In this document: positions 9,198-18,597 of the stretch, in pieces
How positions within the stretch are numbered: the first letter of the stretch is position 1
How the letters are laid out: every line of letters begins with the position of its first letter
Assembly (NCBI RefSeq): GCF_000953655.1
Contig: NZ_LN681225.1
Location: 884,001 to 948,000, forward strand
DNA length: 64,000 nt
Reading direction: 5' to 3'
DNA from: Legionella hackeliae
GTDB lineage: Bacteria > Pseudomonadota > Gammaproteobacteria > Legionellales > Legionellaceae
Position numbers and translations under genes: made by a program
The notes under the pieces: model-generated
Databases searched by the model: none
Seen by the model: only the letters and a program-made list of their open reading frames with translations
What the model was told of the DNA's origin: nothing

Positions 9198-11732
9198 TCA
9201 CATCGGAACAATTTGGTAGTGATTATCCAAGCCCATTTGCTCTTCCAGTTGTGATTTGAGATTAATAAGATCTAGGGTTCTTACTTCCCATAATGCCTTC
9301 ATGGCAACTAAATCCGCGCTCACGTGCCTCAACAGGACGTCCCGCTGCACGGGCCACGGCCCGGTGAGCCACTCAGCCGGTCGGGCACGCACCGGCCCGA
9401 AGCACGTGCCTTTATATATAGCAAACTCAGAACCTAACTTGGAATCACCGCTAAACCAATATTCGTCTCTATCAGTAGTCCAAATGTAGAATTTTCTCGT
9501 TGATATTGGCTGTGAGATAAAATCAGGAACAGGATCGAATGGCTCCTTAGAGCAGTATTCATCAACAATATGCATAGGTAGTCGTTTTTGTGCGCTACCA
9601 ACACCTTCTCGCAACTGATTATCAATGGCATCCCAATTCTTAACCCCTGGCTCGTTCATCGAATTTACTTGCGTTTGCAGCTCTTTAATGAGGGTATTTT
9701 CGAAATCAAAATGCTTTTCAGTGATTATTTTTCCATTAAGCTTATAAGTAACTCCGTCGGTGTTGACTTTGTTGTATTGAGCAATCAATATTTGGAATGT
9801 CTTTTTACCTTCTTCATTCTTAGGTACGCGCCTAATCATTCTTCCCCACATGTGTTTATCCAGGGCCCAAAGTGCATATTCAAAGGCACTTATGTTCTCA
9901 AATTCTCGCCCAGAACAATCCGTTACTTTGCCTCTTTTAAACATTAAACTTATATCCTCTGTTAATATTGAGTGAACTGCATAATGCTCACCACGCACCA
10001 CGTGATTAAGTAGCTTACGAACATTAATCATGGGTTTAAACAAAGCTAAATGATATTTTGATGTCTGAGCCAAGTTCACTAAATCACTGGTTGATAAATT
10101 TTGTGCGGTTTCGAGTTTAAGCGCTTCTGGTAATTCATTAAACGTCTCGAATTTGGGTTGCATGTTTATGGCAACCTCTTGGCTTCGCTCCTCTTTCGTT
10201 TTTCTGACCCTATCTCCTGCTTTGAAGAGTCGTAGCTTTGTCTTGGAGGGTAAGGCGCTATCATCAAAAGAGGGTTTATTATTCCTATTAGCTTTAAGCC
10301 AACTGTTTGCATACTCCATTTTAATTAAACAGTTAGCCATCATTATTGTTGAGTCATCATGATAAAGCTCCAGGGTTAAAGTGTTCTCCCTAAAATTTGC
10401 TAGTGTCAGCCGCTCTATAGGGAAATTTGCCATCTCTTCTGGAGTGTAAGAGGAGTTTTCTTTATTATCATTGTATTGTAGAAATTCTGTAGCTGCATCG
10501 CAGAGAGAATTTACAGCAGCTTTTACAGTATGTTTCCTTCTTTTGCTCCCTGTCTCCTTGATCCCTTTTTGATAAGGGTATCGTTTGGCATCCATTTCTG
10601 TGGCTTTTTCATAACCAAAACCGTATTGTTTTTGGTGCTCTTTAATTTCTAGATTAATATGGTTAAGAAATTTTTTACTTAAGGCAGAGACGACACTATT
10701 GTCTTTTGGATTTAAGCCTAGCTGCTCACTTGTTCTTTCAATTTTATCCTCTAGATCGTTTATGAGATCTGCCTGAAGCTCATCAATCTCTTGTTGAGAT
10801 TCAGTTTTGGTATTTCTTAAAAGGCGCAAACTAAAACTTGTATCGAGAAGGAAATTCATGAAGCTATCTTTAAGGTCTTTATTTTCCACTAGAGATAGCT
10901 TTTCTATAAAGGCCTTATCGAAGGGAGCAAGAGGAATCTGGTTTTTCTCCATTGATGAAGCCAGGACCTTGCTATAGATTATAGAATCTTCATCCAACTT
11001 TTTGTAAAAATTCAATGTTTTTTGGATTGCCACACGTAATATTGGATGTCTAGGTATTATTCCAAACGCATCATTATTCCCGTAAATTTCATACTTCTCT
11101 TCATAAGGCAATCCAAAGTTTTTTTTAAATTTTTCTGTCTCTGCCAAACCGATATAAAAATTCCCGATGATTCCAAACTCCGGTTTATCTGCAGTCAAAA
11201 GTTGAGAGCTAATTTTAGCTCTCAACTCAGTGTCCAGGTAATAACCGCCAAAATAATACAAACCGCAATAACGGATTAAATCACTAACGGATGCTAGATT
11301 TCTATGTCCAATTGCCTCACGAAAGACATTAATAATAAATTGATTCGTTTCATCATCAGGGAAGATAGGATCAGTTTTTAGCAGTTCCAGTAATTCATAA
11401 ATCGATTTTACTTCAACATTAAAATTTTTAGCATTGATGTCAATCCCTAAAGTTGCTGCTGAATTATTTTTTGCTGTGTCTTGACTTCTAAGTCTTGAGG
11501 CAGCTGAAAACTTTTTTTCTTTATATATCGAGGTTGCTAAATTAATCTGTTCAAGTGTTTTTTGAATATATTTTTCATCATCTGTCCATAGAATCGTTTT
11601 GAAGCCAGAGTTACGGCTGGTGGTTGATAACTCGCAAATTTGAGTTAAGTCATCTGCAGGGATTGGCCCACCTGCCCAGATATATTGAAAAAGTGATGGT
11701 ATAGGCTGTATGGTTTCTGAACGTGCTTTCAA
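9198..11732 (-). CDS. TcdA/TcdB-like glycosyltransferase with F-box-like motif, candidate Dot/Icm effector
   Basis: The 844-residue protein starts at TTG, supported by GGAG 7 nt upstream. Residues 10-175 form a sugar-binding glycosyltransferase domain of the clostridial-toxin/Gly_transf_sug kind: IPSLFQYIWAGGPIP, TILWTDDEKY, then ASVSDLIRYCGLYYFGGYYLDTE. The last ends in the metal-binding DxD site, here D167-T-E169 rather than DxD. Residues about 528-566 (FETFNELPEALKLETAQNLS and the following DLVNLAQTSKYHLALFKP) match an F-box pattern used by Legionella effectors to bind host SKP1. Residues 570-830 (VVRGEHYAVHSIL, KRGKVTDCSGREFENIS, LWALDKHMW) look like a module I associate with Legionella effector families. 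Residues 775-804 are encoded by a block of very high GC. The likely role is host-directed glycosylation; the target is unknown. Confidence 0.8.
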   Translation of the reverse strand: MKARSETIQPIPSLFQYIWAGGPIPADDLTQICELSTTSRNSGFKTILWTDDEKYIQKTLEQINLATSIYKEKKFSAASRLRSQDTAKNNSAATLGIDINAKNFNVEVKSIYELLELLKTDPIFPDDETNQFIINVFREAIGHRNLASVSDLIRYCGLYYFGGYYLDTELRAKISSQLLTADKPEFGIIGNFYIGLAETEKFKKNFGLPYEEKYEIYGNNDAFGIIPRHPILRVAIQKTLNFYKKLDEDSIIYSKVLASSMEKNQIPLAPFDKAFIEKLSLVENKDLKDSFMNFLLDTSFSLRLLRNTKTESQQEIDELQADLINDLEDKIERTSEQLGLNPKDNSVVSALSKKFLNHINLEIKEHQKQYGFGYEKATEMDAKRYPYQKGIKETGSKRRKHTVKAAVNSLCDAATEFLQYNDNKENSSYTPEEMANFPIERLTLANFRENTLTLELYHDDSTIMMANCLIKMEYANSWLKANRNNKPSFDDSALPSKTKLRLFKAGDRVRKTKEERSQEVAINMQPKFETFNELPEALKLETAQNLSTSDLVNLAQTSKYHLALFKPMINVRKLLNHVVRGEHYAVHSILTEDISLMFKRGKVTDCSGREFENISAFEYALWALDKHMWGRMIRRVPKNEEGKKTFQILIAQYNKVNTDGVTYKLNGKIITEKHFDFENTLIKELQTQVNSMNEPGVKNWDAIDNQLREGVGSAQKRLPMHIVDEYCSKEPFDPVPDFISQPISTRKFYIWTTDRDEYWFSGDSKLGSEFAIYKGTCFGPVRARPAEWLTGPWPVQRDVLLRHVSADLVAMKALWEVRTLDLINLKSQLEEQMGLDNHYQIVPM
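9321..9410. repeat. GC-rich insert-like block bounded by 8-bp direct repeats
   Basis: 90 bp with 67 G/C (74 percent by hand count) inside an AT-rich gene. It begins and ends with the direct repeat CACGTGCC (9321-9328 and 9403-9410). It stays in frame and encodes a Pro/Arg/Trp-rich segment unlike its surroundings. Confidence 0.6.
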
Positions 11733-11958
11733 GGGTATTCTCCAATCATGAATATGATTAAATATTAAACAAATCGATTAATTATTTAAAAAGAAACTTT
11801 TAGATGGGTGGAATTCCTATCGGGAATAGCAGGTAAACAATTCCTCAATGAGGCTTTGGTTAATCTACAATGAACGTGGTTTGAGTTTTCTACTCAGTTA
11901 GTTAGATAATACCGGCTAAGGAGCAAGATTTTGGGTCTGATATATTAAAAGGAATGTT

Positions 11959-14673
11959 ATGCAACTGAATGGGAAACCAGACAAAGATTCTGACATAGGT
12001 CATAACGAATCTTGGCATACTCTTGAAATTACAGCGGTAGCCCAATATCTTAACGTTAATCTGTCTAATGGGCTTACACAGCGAGAAGCAGCGAGAAGAT
12101 TAGCATTAATTGGATTTAATCGACTGAAAGGGAAATCGTCACGAGCACCAGTCTTGCTTTTTCTGAACCAGTTTAAAAGCGCTTTAATTCTCATTCTTTT
12201 TGGAGCAGCAGCATTAGCTGCATTAGTAGGAAACTTCAAGGATGCTGGCGTAATCCTTGTGATAGTCATTATAAATGCCTTCGTTGGTTTCTATCAGGAA
12301 TACCGAGCAGAACAAAGTCTAGCTGCTTTACGAAAGATGCTTCCATCGCGAACCAATGTTCGGCGTGATTGTAAGAAATATACTATTGATGCAGAAGAAG
12401 TGGTACCTGGTGACATAGTATTATTGGAAGCTGGTGACAAACTTCCGGCTGATGGCAGACTGGTGCTTGCTGCTAATTTCGATGTGGATGAGTCAAGCTT
12501 AACTGGTGAATCCCAACCAGTTAGCAAACAGGTAAACCCCATGTGCGCAACTGATCTTCCAGTAGCCGATCGCTTGAATATGGCTTTCATGAATACGATA
12601 GTCACTCGCGGGAGGGCTGAACTTCTCGTTACGGCAACTGGAATGCGAACCGAGATGGGCAAATTATCGCAGCAATTAGCATCGACACTAGAAAGTCTAA
12701 GTCCGCTACAAATTCAGTTAGAGAAGCTCGGTAAGCGTTTAGGGGGGATTGCTTTACTGCTGATTAGTCTCCTATTTATATTTCAATTATTTCAAGGTGT
12801 GAGCCTCACACATGCTATTATCGATGCCATTGCGCTTGCCGTCGCCGCAATGCCAGAAGGTCTACCTGTGGTGGTGACGGTAACCCTGGCTTTGGGTATG
12901 TATCAGATGGCAAAACAACGTGCGATCGTCAAGCGTCTGGCTAGTGTTGAGAGTCTGGGCTGCACAACAGTTATCTGCTCTGATAAGACTGGAACCCTTA
13001 CCCTTAACCAAATGACTGTTCGTGAGTTATTCTACCTGGGTCGGCTGTTTAAAGTTACTGGCGAAGGCTATAGTACTGCAGGTGCTGTCTTTCAAGAAAA
13101 AAATAATCACTTGATGCCAGATATGCGGCCAATTTTGGTGCCCCTGGTTTCTTGTAATGATAGTCATGTAGAGAATGGCACAGTCATCGGCGACCCGACT
13201 GAAGCTGCTTTGCTAATATTTGCGGCAAAAGCGGGGCTTCCACGTGAACCTATACTGGCTGAGTACCCTCGCATTGCGGAGATACCTTTCGATTCAACCT
13301 ATAAATTCATGGCCACGTTTCATCGTCTTGGAGAAAATATTCGGATCTTTGTGAAAGGAGCACCTGATGTTCTTCTCACTCGCTGTAAACATTTTATAAA
13401 TAAGGATGAGCAACATGATTTATTAGAAAGTAGGCACAAAGAAGAAATAGAAGATCAATACCGCATTATGGCATCCCGTGGGCTTCGATGTTTACTCATA
13501 GCATCGCATACCCTCGATGCCAAAAAATTTGAAGTATCAGATAATTTATTGATTTGGATAAATGATCTCACTTTTTTAGGTCTGATTGGACTTCAGGATC
13601 CTCCTCGTCCAGAGGCAAAGCAAGCTATCTCGCAATGTAAAGCAGCCGGAATCGCTGTTAAAATGATTACAGGAGATCATCAGGATACGGGGGTAGCTAT
13701 CGCACGTGAACTTGGTTTACAAGGTGAGGCTATCTCTGGCGTAGAGTTCGATCGACTTGATGAGGAACAGCTTGCTAAAATCATCAATGGTGTTGCCGTA
13801 TTTGCGCGAGTTTCACCCGCTCATAAAGTGAAAATTGTTCAAGCGCTGCAGAGTCAGGGGCATGTAGTTGCGATGACAGGTGATGGTGTTAATGATGCAC
13901 CTGCTTTGAAAATTGCAGATATTGGCGTGGCGATGGGTGTTACTGGTACTGCGGTGGCTAAAGAAGCTTCAGCTATGGTTCTCACAGACGATAACTTCTC
14001 TACAATTGTTGTTGCAGTCAAACAGGGAAGAGTGCTTTACGACAATATTCTCAAATTTATCCGTTTTCAACTCTCCACCACCATGGGAGCTATTCTAACT
14101 GTATTTTGTGCGCCTTTCCTGGGGCTACCGGAACCGTTCAATCCTATCCAGATTTTGTGGGTTGCGCTCATCATGGATGGACCACCAGCAGTCTCTCTGG
14201 CACTGGATGCGCCTCGGGCAGGAATTATGAGAGATTCTCCACGTCATCGTTCGGAGCCTATATTGCCATGGTCGCGGATAATTCGTATCTTTTCTTTCGG
14301 TTTAACAATGATGATTGGTACGCTTGGAGTGCTGTTCTATGCAGTGAGCAATTACAGCGAGCGGAGTGCCTTGACATTAACATTTACTACCTTTGTATTG
14401 TTCCAGTTTTTTAATATTTTTAATGCTCGTGTTGAAAAGGGCTCGGCCTTTGTTAAAGGCTTTTTCAAAAATCGAATGTTATGGTTATCACTCACCGCTG
14501 TTGTCATTCTACAGATTTTGGTAGTGCATTGGACACTGGCCCAATCTATTTTTGGGACAACTCATTTGACTCTTGCCCAGTGGGCGATGGCGATTGGCGT
14601 CGCTTCAACGATATTGATTTTTGATGAAAGTCGTAAAGGCGTAGTCCGGTGGTTTGTTAAAAGTGGTCAATAG
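11959..14673 (+). CDS. P-type (P2) cation-transporting ATPase
   Basis: The 904-residue inner-membrane pump has the full P2-type layout. The N-terminal cation-ATPase domain (ESWHTLEITAVAQYLNV, SNGLTQREAARRLALIGFN) is followed by the actuator loop with TGESQPVSKQ. M4 contains MPEGLPVVVTVTLALGM, matching the PEGLP calcium-site motif of SERCA/PMCA-like pumps. The phosphorylation site is CSDKTGTLTLNQMT (Asp near residue 342). KGAPDVLL lies in the nucleotide-binding domain and MTGDGVNDAPALKIADIGVA is the hinge. The C-terminal half carries the remaining membrane spans. Calcium or another divalent cation is likely, but the ion cannot be proved from motifs. It stands alone on the plus strand and converges with greB. 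Confidence 0.9.
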   Translation: MQLNGKPDKDSDIGHNESWHTLEITAVAQYLNVNLSNGLTQREAARRLALIGFNRLKGKSSRAPVLLFLNQFKSALILILFGAAALAALVGNFKDAGVILVIVIINAFVGFYQEYRAEQSLAALRKMLPSRTNVRRDCKKYTIDAEEVVPGDIVLLEAGDKLPADGRLVLAANFDVDESSLTGESQPVSKQVNPMCATDLPVADRLNMAFMNTIVTRGRAELLVTATGMRTEMGKLSQQLASTLESLSPLQIQLEKLGKRLGGIALLLISLLFIFQLFQGVSLTHAIIDAIALAVAAMPEGLPVVVTVTLALGMYQMAKQRAIVKRLASVESLGCTTVICSDKTGTLTLNQMTVRELFYLGRLFKVTGEGYSTAGAVFQEKNNHLMPDMRPILVPLVSCNDSHVENGTVIGDPTEAALLIFAAKAGLPREPILAEYPRIAEIPFDSTYKFMATFHRLGENIRIFVKGAPDVLLTRCKHFINKDEQHDLLESRHKEEIEDQYRIMASRGLRCLLIASHTLDAKKFEVSDNLLIWINDLTFLGLIGLQDPPRPEAKQAISQCKAAGIAVKMITGDHQDTGVAIARELGLQGEAISGVEFDRLDEEQLAKIINGVAVFARVSPAHKVKIVQALQSQGHVVAMTGDGVNDAPALKIADIGVAMGVTGTAVAKEASAMVLTDDNFSTIVVAVKQGRVLYDNILKFIRFQLSTTMGAILTVFCAPFLGLPEPFNPIQILWVALIMDGPPAVSLALDAPRAGIMRDSPRHRSEPILPWSRIIRIFSFGLTMMIGTLGVLFYAVSNYSERSALTLTFTTFVLFQFFNIFNARVEKGSAFVKGFFKNRMLWLSLTAVVILQILVVHWTLAQSIFGTTHLTLAQWAMAIGVASTILIFDESRKGVVRWFVKSGQ

Positions 14674-14756
14674 GAAATAATTTCGTCTAGTAATTAGGTT
14701 TATCGAATGAGAACTACATGGTATTGGGTTTTTTGCTAAGAGTTTAGATTTAAAAA

Positions 14757-15302
14757 TTACCCATATGAAATATTTATTACCGTTAAACTATTGGTTGTAT
14801 TACCGACCCTCAGGAATACTCTGTCTCCTACTCGTGCTTTCAATAATTTTTTTGCCAACGGAGAGATCCAACTTATTTTTCCTGCTTTAATATCTGCTTC
14901 ATCCAAGCCTACGATTTTGACGGACTGATGCTCACCATTTTCATTGAGATACTGAACGGTAGCTCCAAAAAATACCTGAGTAAGACCAACTTGAAGTTTA
15001 GGATCGACGACTTCAGCGGTTTCCAATCGTTTCATTAAATAGCGAATACGTCTGTCAATTTCACGCAAACGTTTTTTTCCATAAATATAATCCCCATTTT
15101 CCGAGCGATCTCCATTACTCGCTGCCCAGTTGACTACCTTTACAACTTCAGGTCGTTCATTACTGACTAAATCACGCAATTCTGTTTGCAGCATCGCAAA
15201 CCCCGTAGGAGTCATATAATTTTTTATATCGGGTAACTCTAAGTCTGGACGCTCTGGCTCAATATAGTCATCCTCTTCCTTCGTAAAAGCCTTACTCACC
15301 AC
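14757..15302 (-). CDS. greB: Transcription elongation factor GreB
   Basis: The 181-residue protein rescues backtracked RNA polymerase by stimulating transcript cleavage. Residues about 28-100 hold the N-terminal coiled coil: YMTPTGFAMLQTELRDL, then NWAASNGDRSENGDYIYGKK with the acidic tip residues D and E, then RLREIDRRIRYLMKRLE. The C-terminal FKBP-like domain follows (GATVQYLNENGEHQSVKIVG, ISWISPLAKKLLKARVGD). The longer basic tip helix YIYGKKRLREIDRRIRYL favours GreB over GreA. It is about 20 residues longer at the N-terminus than E. coli GreB. The gene is single, with AGGAG-like sequence before the ATG. Confidence 0.95.
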   Translation of the reverse strand: MVSKAFTKEEDDYIEPERPDLELPDIKNYMTPTGFAMLQTELRDLVSNERPEVVKVVNWAASNGDRSENGDYIYGKKRLREIDRRIRYLMKRLETAEVVDPKLQVGLTQVFFGATVQYLNENGEHQSVKIVGLDEADIKAGKISWISPLAKKLLKARVGDRVFLRVGNTTNSLTVINISYG

Positions 15303-15477
15303 AAACTCCTAAAGACTATTTGTAACAGGTTATTTAAATTATACCACACCTTATAAAGCGCAGATTTCATGTCATTAACTTACACTTGCTAGAGTTGAAG
15401 TTATCCTAATGGAATTGCGGAAAGCTGCTCGGCCAATAAGGATGATACTGAACTATGAAATAGGTGGAGCGTTGAAC

Positions 15478-15679
15478 ATGAAAAGAGATCGTCAGTAATT
15501 ACGCAATGCTTAATAGATTCATTGAAATTTGCAGAAACAAAAGGCTACACAATTGAATTCTGTGTTGGTAGTCTCCAATATAATCAAAATGAGCATCTAA
15601 CATTAGATGGTATGCTTGCTTTTACTAATTCCCAAATGTATGGTAATAAAATCATTACGTCGAATTTTATGCGGGTGTA
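15478..15679 (+). pseudogene. Small hypothetical gene with a 1-nt deletion after the start, running into tRNA-Gly
   Basis: A strong Shine-Dalgarno (AGGTGGAG, about 6 nt upstream) precedes ATG AAA AGA GAT CGT CAG TAA, which stops after six codons. One extra A in the four-A run at 15481-15484 would instead give MKKRSSVITQCLIDSLKFAE and continue with protein-like sequence (ETKGYTIEFCVGSLQYNQNE, LDGMLAFTNSQMYGNK) to a TAG at 15677-15679. That stop lies inside the first bases of the tRNA gene. No homologue was recognised. It is a recently broken gene, a phase-variable A-tract, or a sequencing error. Confidence 0.5.
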
Positions 15680-15741
15680 GTTCAATGGTAGAACTTCAGC
15701 TTCCCAAGCTGATAGCGTGGGTTCGATTCCCATCACCCGCT
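15671..15741 (+). tRNA. tRNA-Gly (anticodon CCC)
   Basis: The 71-nt sequence folds into a standard cloverleaf. The acceptor stem GCGGGTG pairs with CACCCGC, the D stem is GTTC/GAAC, the anticodon stem TCAGC/GCTGA holds the loop TTCCCAA (anticodon CCC), and the T arm is GTGGG-TTCGATT-CCCAT. The discriminator base is T. CCA is not encoded and must be added after transcription. The gene stands alone, upstream of the suf operon. Confidence 0.95.
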
Positions 15742-15876
15742 CAAACTACCTCGGCGAAATTCAAAGCTATTTTTGTGCTTATTGTGACGCTTAGAGGTTC
15801 CCGAATTTGTTAATTTTATTAGCCAAGTTATTAAAAATAGAGTATTATTCTTCGTTTACTTCAAATGGAACCATTT

Positions 15877-15920
15877 TAGTACTATATTAATAGTGATTAA
15901 ATAAGACTTATTTAGTACTA
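15877..15920 (+). promoter_or_regulatory. Putative SufR operator pair in the suf promoter region
   Basis: Two identical palindromes TAGTACTA (15877-15884 and 15913-15920), each preceded by TTT and spaced 36 bp start to start, lie 23-66 bp before the sufR ATG. Their symmetry and placement suggest autoregulatory binding by the Rrf2 protein; this is inference. Confidence 0.45.
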
Positions 15921-15942
15921 GATTATTTGATGTGGGGGTGTT

Positions 15943-16404
15943 ATGCTGCGCATCAGCAAATTGGCTGATTATGGAACAGTTGTAATGGTGTATCTCGCCA
16001 AGCATGCACAGACGTTGTGTAATGCGCGCGATATAGCGCTACATACCCACCTTAGGGTGCCAACAGTCAGCAAAATATTAAAATGTTTAACCGCGGCTAG
16101 ATTACTTACGTCAGTTCGTGGAGTGACTGGGGGCTATCGTTTACAACGACCTGCGGCTGAGATTTCTGTCGCTCAGATTATTTATGCCCTGGATGAACAG
16201 CGAGGATTAACTGAGTGTAGTTTGCAACCAAACGAATGCTCTTTACAAGGAGTTTGTCATATTCAAGGAAATTGGCGGCTAATAAGTCAGGCTATTGAAA
16301 CTGCACTCGATAGTGTGAGTTTGGAAATGCTGGCTAAACCAACACTCCCAGCGGTTGAAATAGATCGAATCAAGCAGTTGGCAAGTGGAGTTACGCATGG
16401 CTAA
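15943..16404 (+). CDS. sufR: Rrf2-family regulator of the SUF operon (SufR/IscR-like)
   Basis: The 153-residue protein has the Rrf2 winged helix: [37 protein letters not shown] as the recognition helix, and [16 protein letters not shown] as the wing. Three cysteines lie in [20 protein letters not shown] (residues about 91-110), as in Fe-S-binding IscR and SUF-type Rrf2 regulators. It probably senses Fe-S status and controls the downstream suf genes. The stop codon overlaps the sufB start (ATGGCTAA), so it is the first gene of the operon. Two TAGTACTA palindromes upstream are candidate operators. Confidence 0.9.
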   Translation: MLRISKLADYGTVVMVYLAKHAQTLCNARDIALHTHLRVPTVSKILKCLTAARLLTSVRGVTGGYRLQRPAAEISVAQIIYALDEQRGLTECSLQPNECSLQGVCHIQGNWRLISQAIETALDSVSLEMLAKPTLPAVEIDRIKQLASGVTHG

Positions 16405-17845
16405 AAGCAGTGAACAAATTAATTCCCTATTGGAAAGGGAGTATCAACACGGATTTGTAACCGATATTGAAGTTGATACCTTTGAGCCTGGTTTAAATGA
16501 GGACATCATCCGCCGTTTGTCAGCGATAAAGGGTGAGCCTGAGTTTTTATTAGAATGGCGCTTAAAAGCGTTTGAATATTGGAAAACCATGCCTCATCCA
16601 GAGTGGTCAAGTGTTCATTATCCACCAATCGATTATCAAGCGATTTCCTATTATTCAGCGCCAAAAAGTAAAAAGGATGCACCAAAGAGTCTTGATGAGG
16701 TTGATCCTGAATTATTAAAAACTTATGAAAAATTGGGAATTCCTTTAAAAGAACAAGAAATGTTGGCCGGTGTGGCTGTCGATGCTGTGTTTGATAGTGT
16801 GTCTGTAGCGACGACATTCAAGGCTAAATTGGCTGAAGTGGGGGTTATTTTCTGTCCTTTCTCTGAAGCAGTTCACAAATATCCGGATTTGCTTCGTCAA
16901 TACTTAGGGTCAGTTGTGCCTTATCGCGATAATTTTTATGCGGCACTTAATTCAGCAGTATTTAGTGACGGCTCTTTCGTCTACATACCGAAAGGTGTCC
17001 GTTGTCCGATGGAATTATCGACTTATTTTCGGATTAATGCAGCATCCACTGGACAATTTGAGCGTACACTTATCGTTGCAGACAGTGACAGCTATGTTTC
17101 CTATCTTGAGGGTTGTACTGCACCCATGCGTGATGAAAATCAGTTGCATGCGGCTGTTGTTGAGCTAGTCGCTTTGGATGGTGCGCAAATTAAATATTCA
17201 ACAGTGCAAAATTGGTACCCTGGGGATAAAGAGGGCAAAGGGGGTATTTATAATTTTGTCACGAAACGCGGTGCCTGTCGCGGTAAGCGTTCCAAGATTT
17301 CCTGGACTCAAATAGAAACAGGCTCGGCTATTACCTGGAAATACCCAAGTGTCATCCTGCAAGGAGATGATTCTGTGGGTGAGTTTTACTCTGTGGCGTT
17401 GACGAATAATCTTCAACAAGCGGATACAGGAACAAAGATGATCCATCTGGGCAAAAATACACGTTCAACGATTATCTCTAAGGGGATTAGTGCTGGTCGT
17501 GCCCATAATGCTTATCGTGGGTTAGTTCGTATTGCACCGACAGCAACCAATGCGCGTAATTATACACAATGTGATTCGATGCTGATGGGAAGTGAATGCT
17601 CAGCGCATACTTTTCCCTATATTGAAGTGAAGAACCCAACAGCACAAGTAGAGCATGAAGCAACAACCTCAAAAATCAGTGAAGAACAGCTATTCTATTG
17701 TCAGCAACGCGGAATAGAAATGGAGGATGCTGTATCAATGATTGTCAATGGTTTTTGTAAACAAGTTTTAAAAGAGTTACCTATGGAATTCGCGGTGGAA
17801 GCCACCAAATTACTAGGTATCAGTTTGGAAGGGGCAGTAGGTTAA
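16397..17845 (+). CDS. sufB: Fe-S cluster assembly scaffold subunit SufB
   Basis: The ATG at 16397, with GGAG about 7 nt upstream, gives 482 residues, the usual SufB length. SufB is the scaffold of the SufBC2D complex. Typical features are the N-terminal helix region ([21 protein letters not shown]), the SufB/SufD beta-helix core ([60 protein letters not shown]), and the C-terminal [20 protein letters not shown] with conserved cysteines for cluster assembly. It overlaps sufR at its start, and its stop shares one base with the sufC start, so the genes are likely translationally coupled. Confidence 0.97.
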   Translation: MAKSSEQINSLLEREYQHGFVTDIEVDTFEPGLNEDIIRRLSAIKGEPEFLLEWRLKAFEYWKTMPHPEWSSVHYPPIDYQAISYYSAPKSKKDAPKSLDEVDPELLKTYEKLGIPLKEQEMLAGVAVDAVFDSVSVATTFKAKLAEVGVIFCPFSEAVHKYPDLLRQYLGSVVPYRDNFYAALNSAVFSDGSFVYIPKGVRCPMELSTYFRINAASTGQFERTLIVADSDSYVSYLEGCTAPMRDENQLHAAVVELVALDGAQIKYSTVQNWYPGDKEGKGGIYNFVTKRGACRGKRSKISWTQIETGSAITWKYPSVILQGDDSVGEFYSVALTNNLQQADTGTKMIHLGKNTRSTIISKGISAGRAHNAYRGLVRIAPTATNARNYTQCDSMLMGSECSAHTFPYIEVKNPTAQVEHEATTSKISEEQLFYCQQRGIEMEDAVSMIVNGFCKQVLKELPMEFAVEATKLLGISLEGAVG

Positions 17846-18597
17846 TGTTAACAATTGAACAATTAAATGTCGCAATTAATGCGCAACCCATTTTAAAGGG
17901 TATTAATCTCAACGTGAAACCAGGTGAAGTTCACGCCATCATGGGGCCTAATGGTTCTGGCAAAAGTACTTTATCAAAAGTGTTGGCCGGTCATCCCTCC
18001 TATGAAGTAACCAGTGGAAAAATAGACTACCTTAATCAGGATTTATTGCCTTTGGCACCGGAAGAGCGTGCTCAAGCAGGTATTTTTATGTCATTCCAAT
18101 ATCCTGTTGAAATTCCAGGGGTGACCAATATTAATTTTCTTAAAGCATCGGTCAATGCAGTACGTAAAGGCCAAGGGAAAAAGCCGTTGGATGCTATTGA
18201 ATTTTTAAGTTTTATCCGTGAGAAATGTCAACTATTAGACATGGATGAAAGTTTCTTATATCGCAGCATTAATGAAGGTTTTTCTGGGGGTGAGAAAAAA
18301 CGTAATGAAATTTTGCAGATGCTCGCTTTAGAGCCTAAATTGGCTATTCTTGATGAGACTGATTCGGGTTTGGATATTGATGCCCTACGCATCATTTCCC
18401 AAGGTGTGAATGCAATGCGTTCCCCTGAGCGGGCGATCATTTTGGTAACCCATTATCAACGGCTTTTAAATTATATTGAACCTGATTTTATCCACGTATT
18501 AGCAAACGGTCGTATTATCAAATCAGGTGACAAGTCATTGGCCCTTGAGCTTGAAGAAAGAGGGTATAGTTGGCTTGAGGAGATGGAACAAGCATGA
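17845..18597 (+). CDS. sufC: Fe-S cluster assembly ATPase SufC
   Basis: The 250-residue ABC-type ATPase of the SufBCD scaffold powers the structural change that exposes the assembly site. Visible motifs are Walker A GPNGSGKSTLSK (residues about 34-45), the Q-loop in FMSFQYPVEIPG, the signature FSGGEKKRNEIL, Walker B LAILDETDSGLD, and the switch histidine in ILVTHYQRLL. It is soluble, with no membrane segment. The start overlaps the sufB stop (TAATG) and the end overlaps sufD (ATGA). Confidence 0.97.
   Translation: MLTIEQLNVAINAQPILKGINLNVKPGEVHAIMGPNGSGKSTLSKVLAGHPSYEVTSGKIDYLNQDLLPLAPEERAQAGIFMSFQYPVEIPGVTNINFLKASVNAVRKGQGKKPLDAIEFLSFIREKCQLLDMDESFLYRSINEGFSGGEKKRNEILQMLALEPKLAILDETDSGLDIDALRIISQGVNAMRSPERAIILVTHYQRLLNYIEPDFIHVLANGRIIKSGDKSLALELEERGYSWLEEMEQA

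Noticed and set aside
9256-9489. Plus-strand 77-codon frame across the GC-rich block
   Set aside because: It is antisense to the long effector gene and arises from the high GC of the block, where stop codons are rare.
11760-11815. PmrA box before the glycosyltransferase/F-box gene
   Set aside because: TTAAT half-sites on the minus strand have a 13-nt period instead of 11, and no -10 lies 10 nt downstream.
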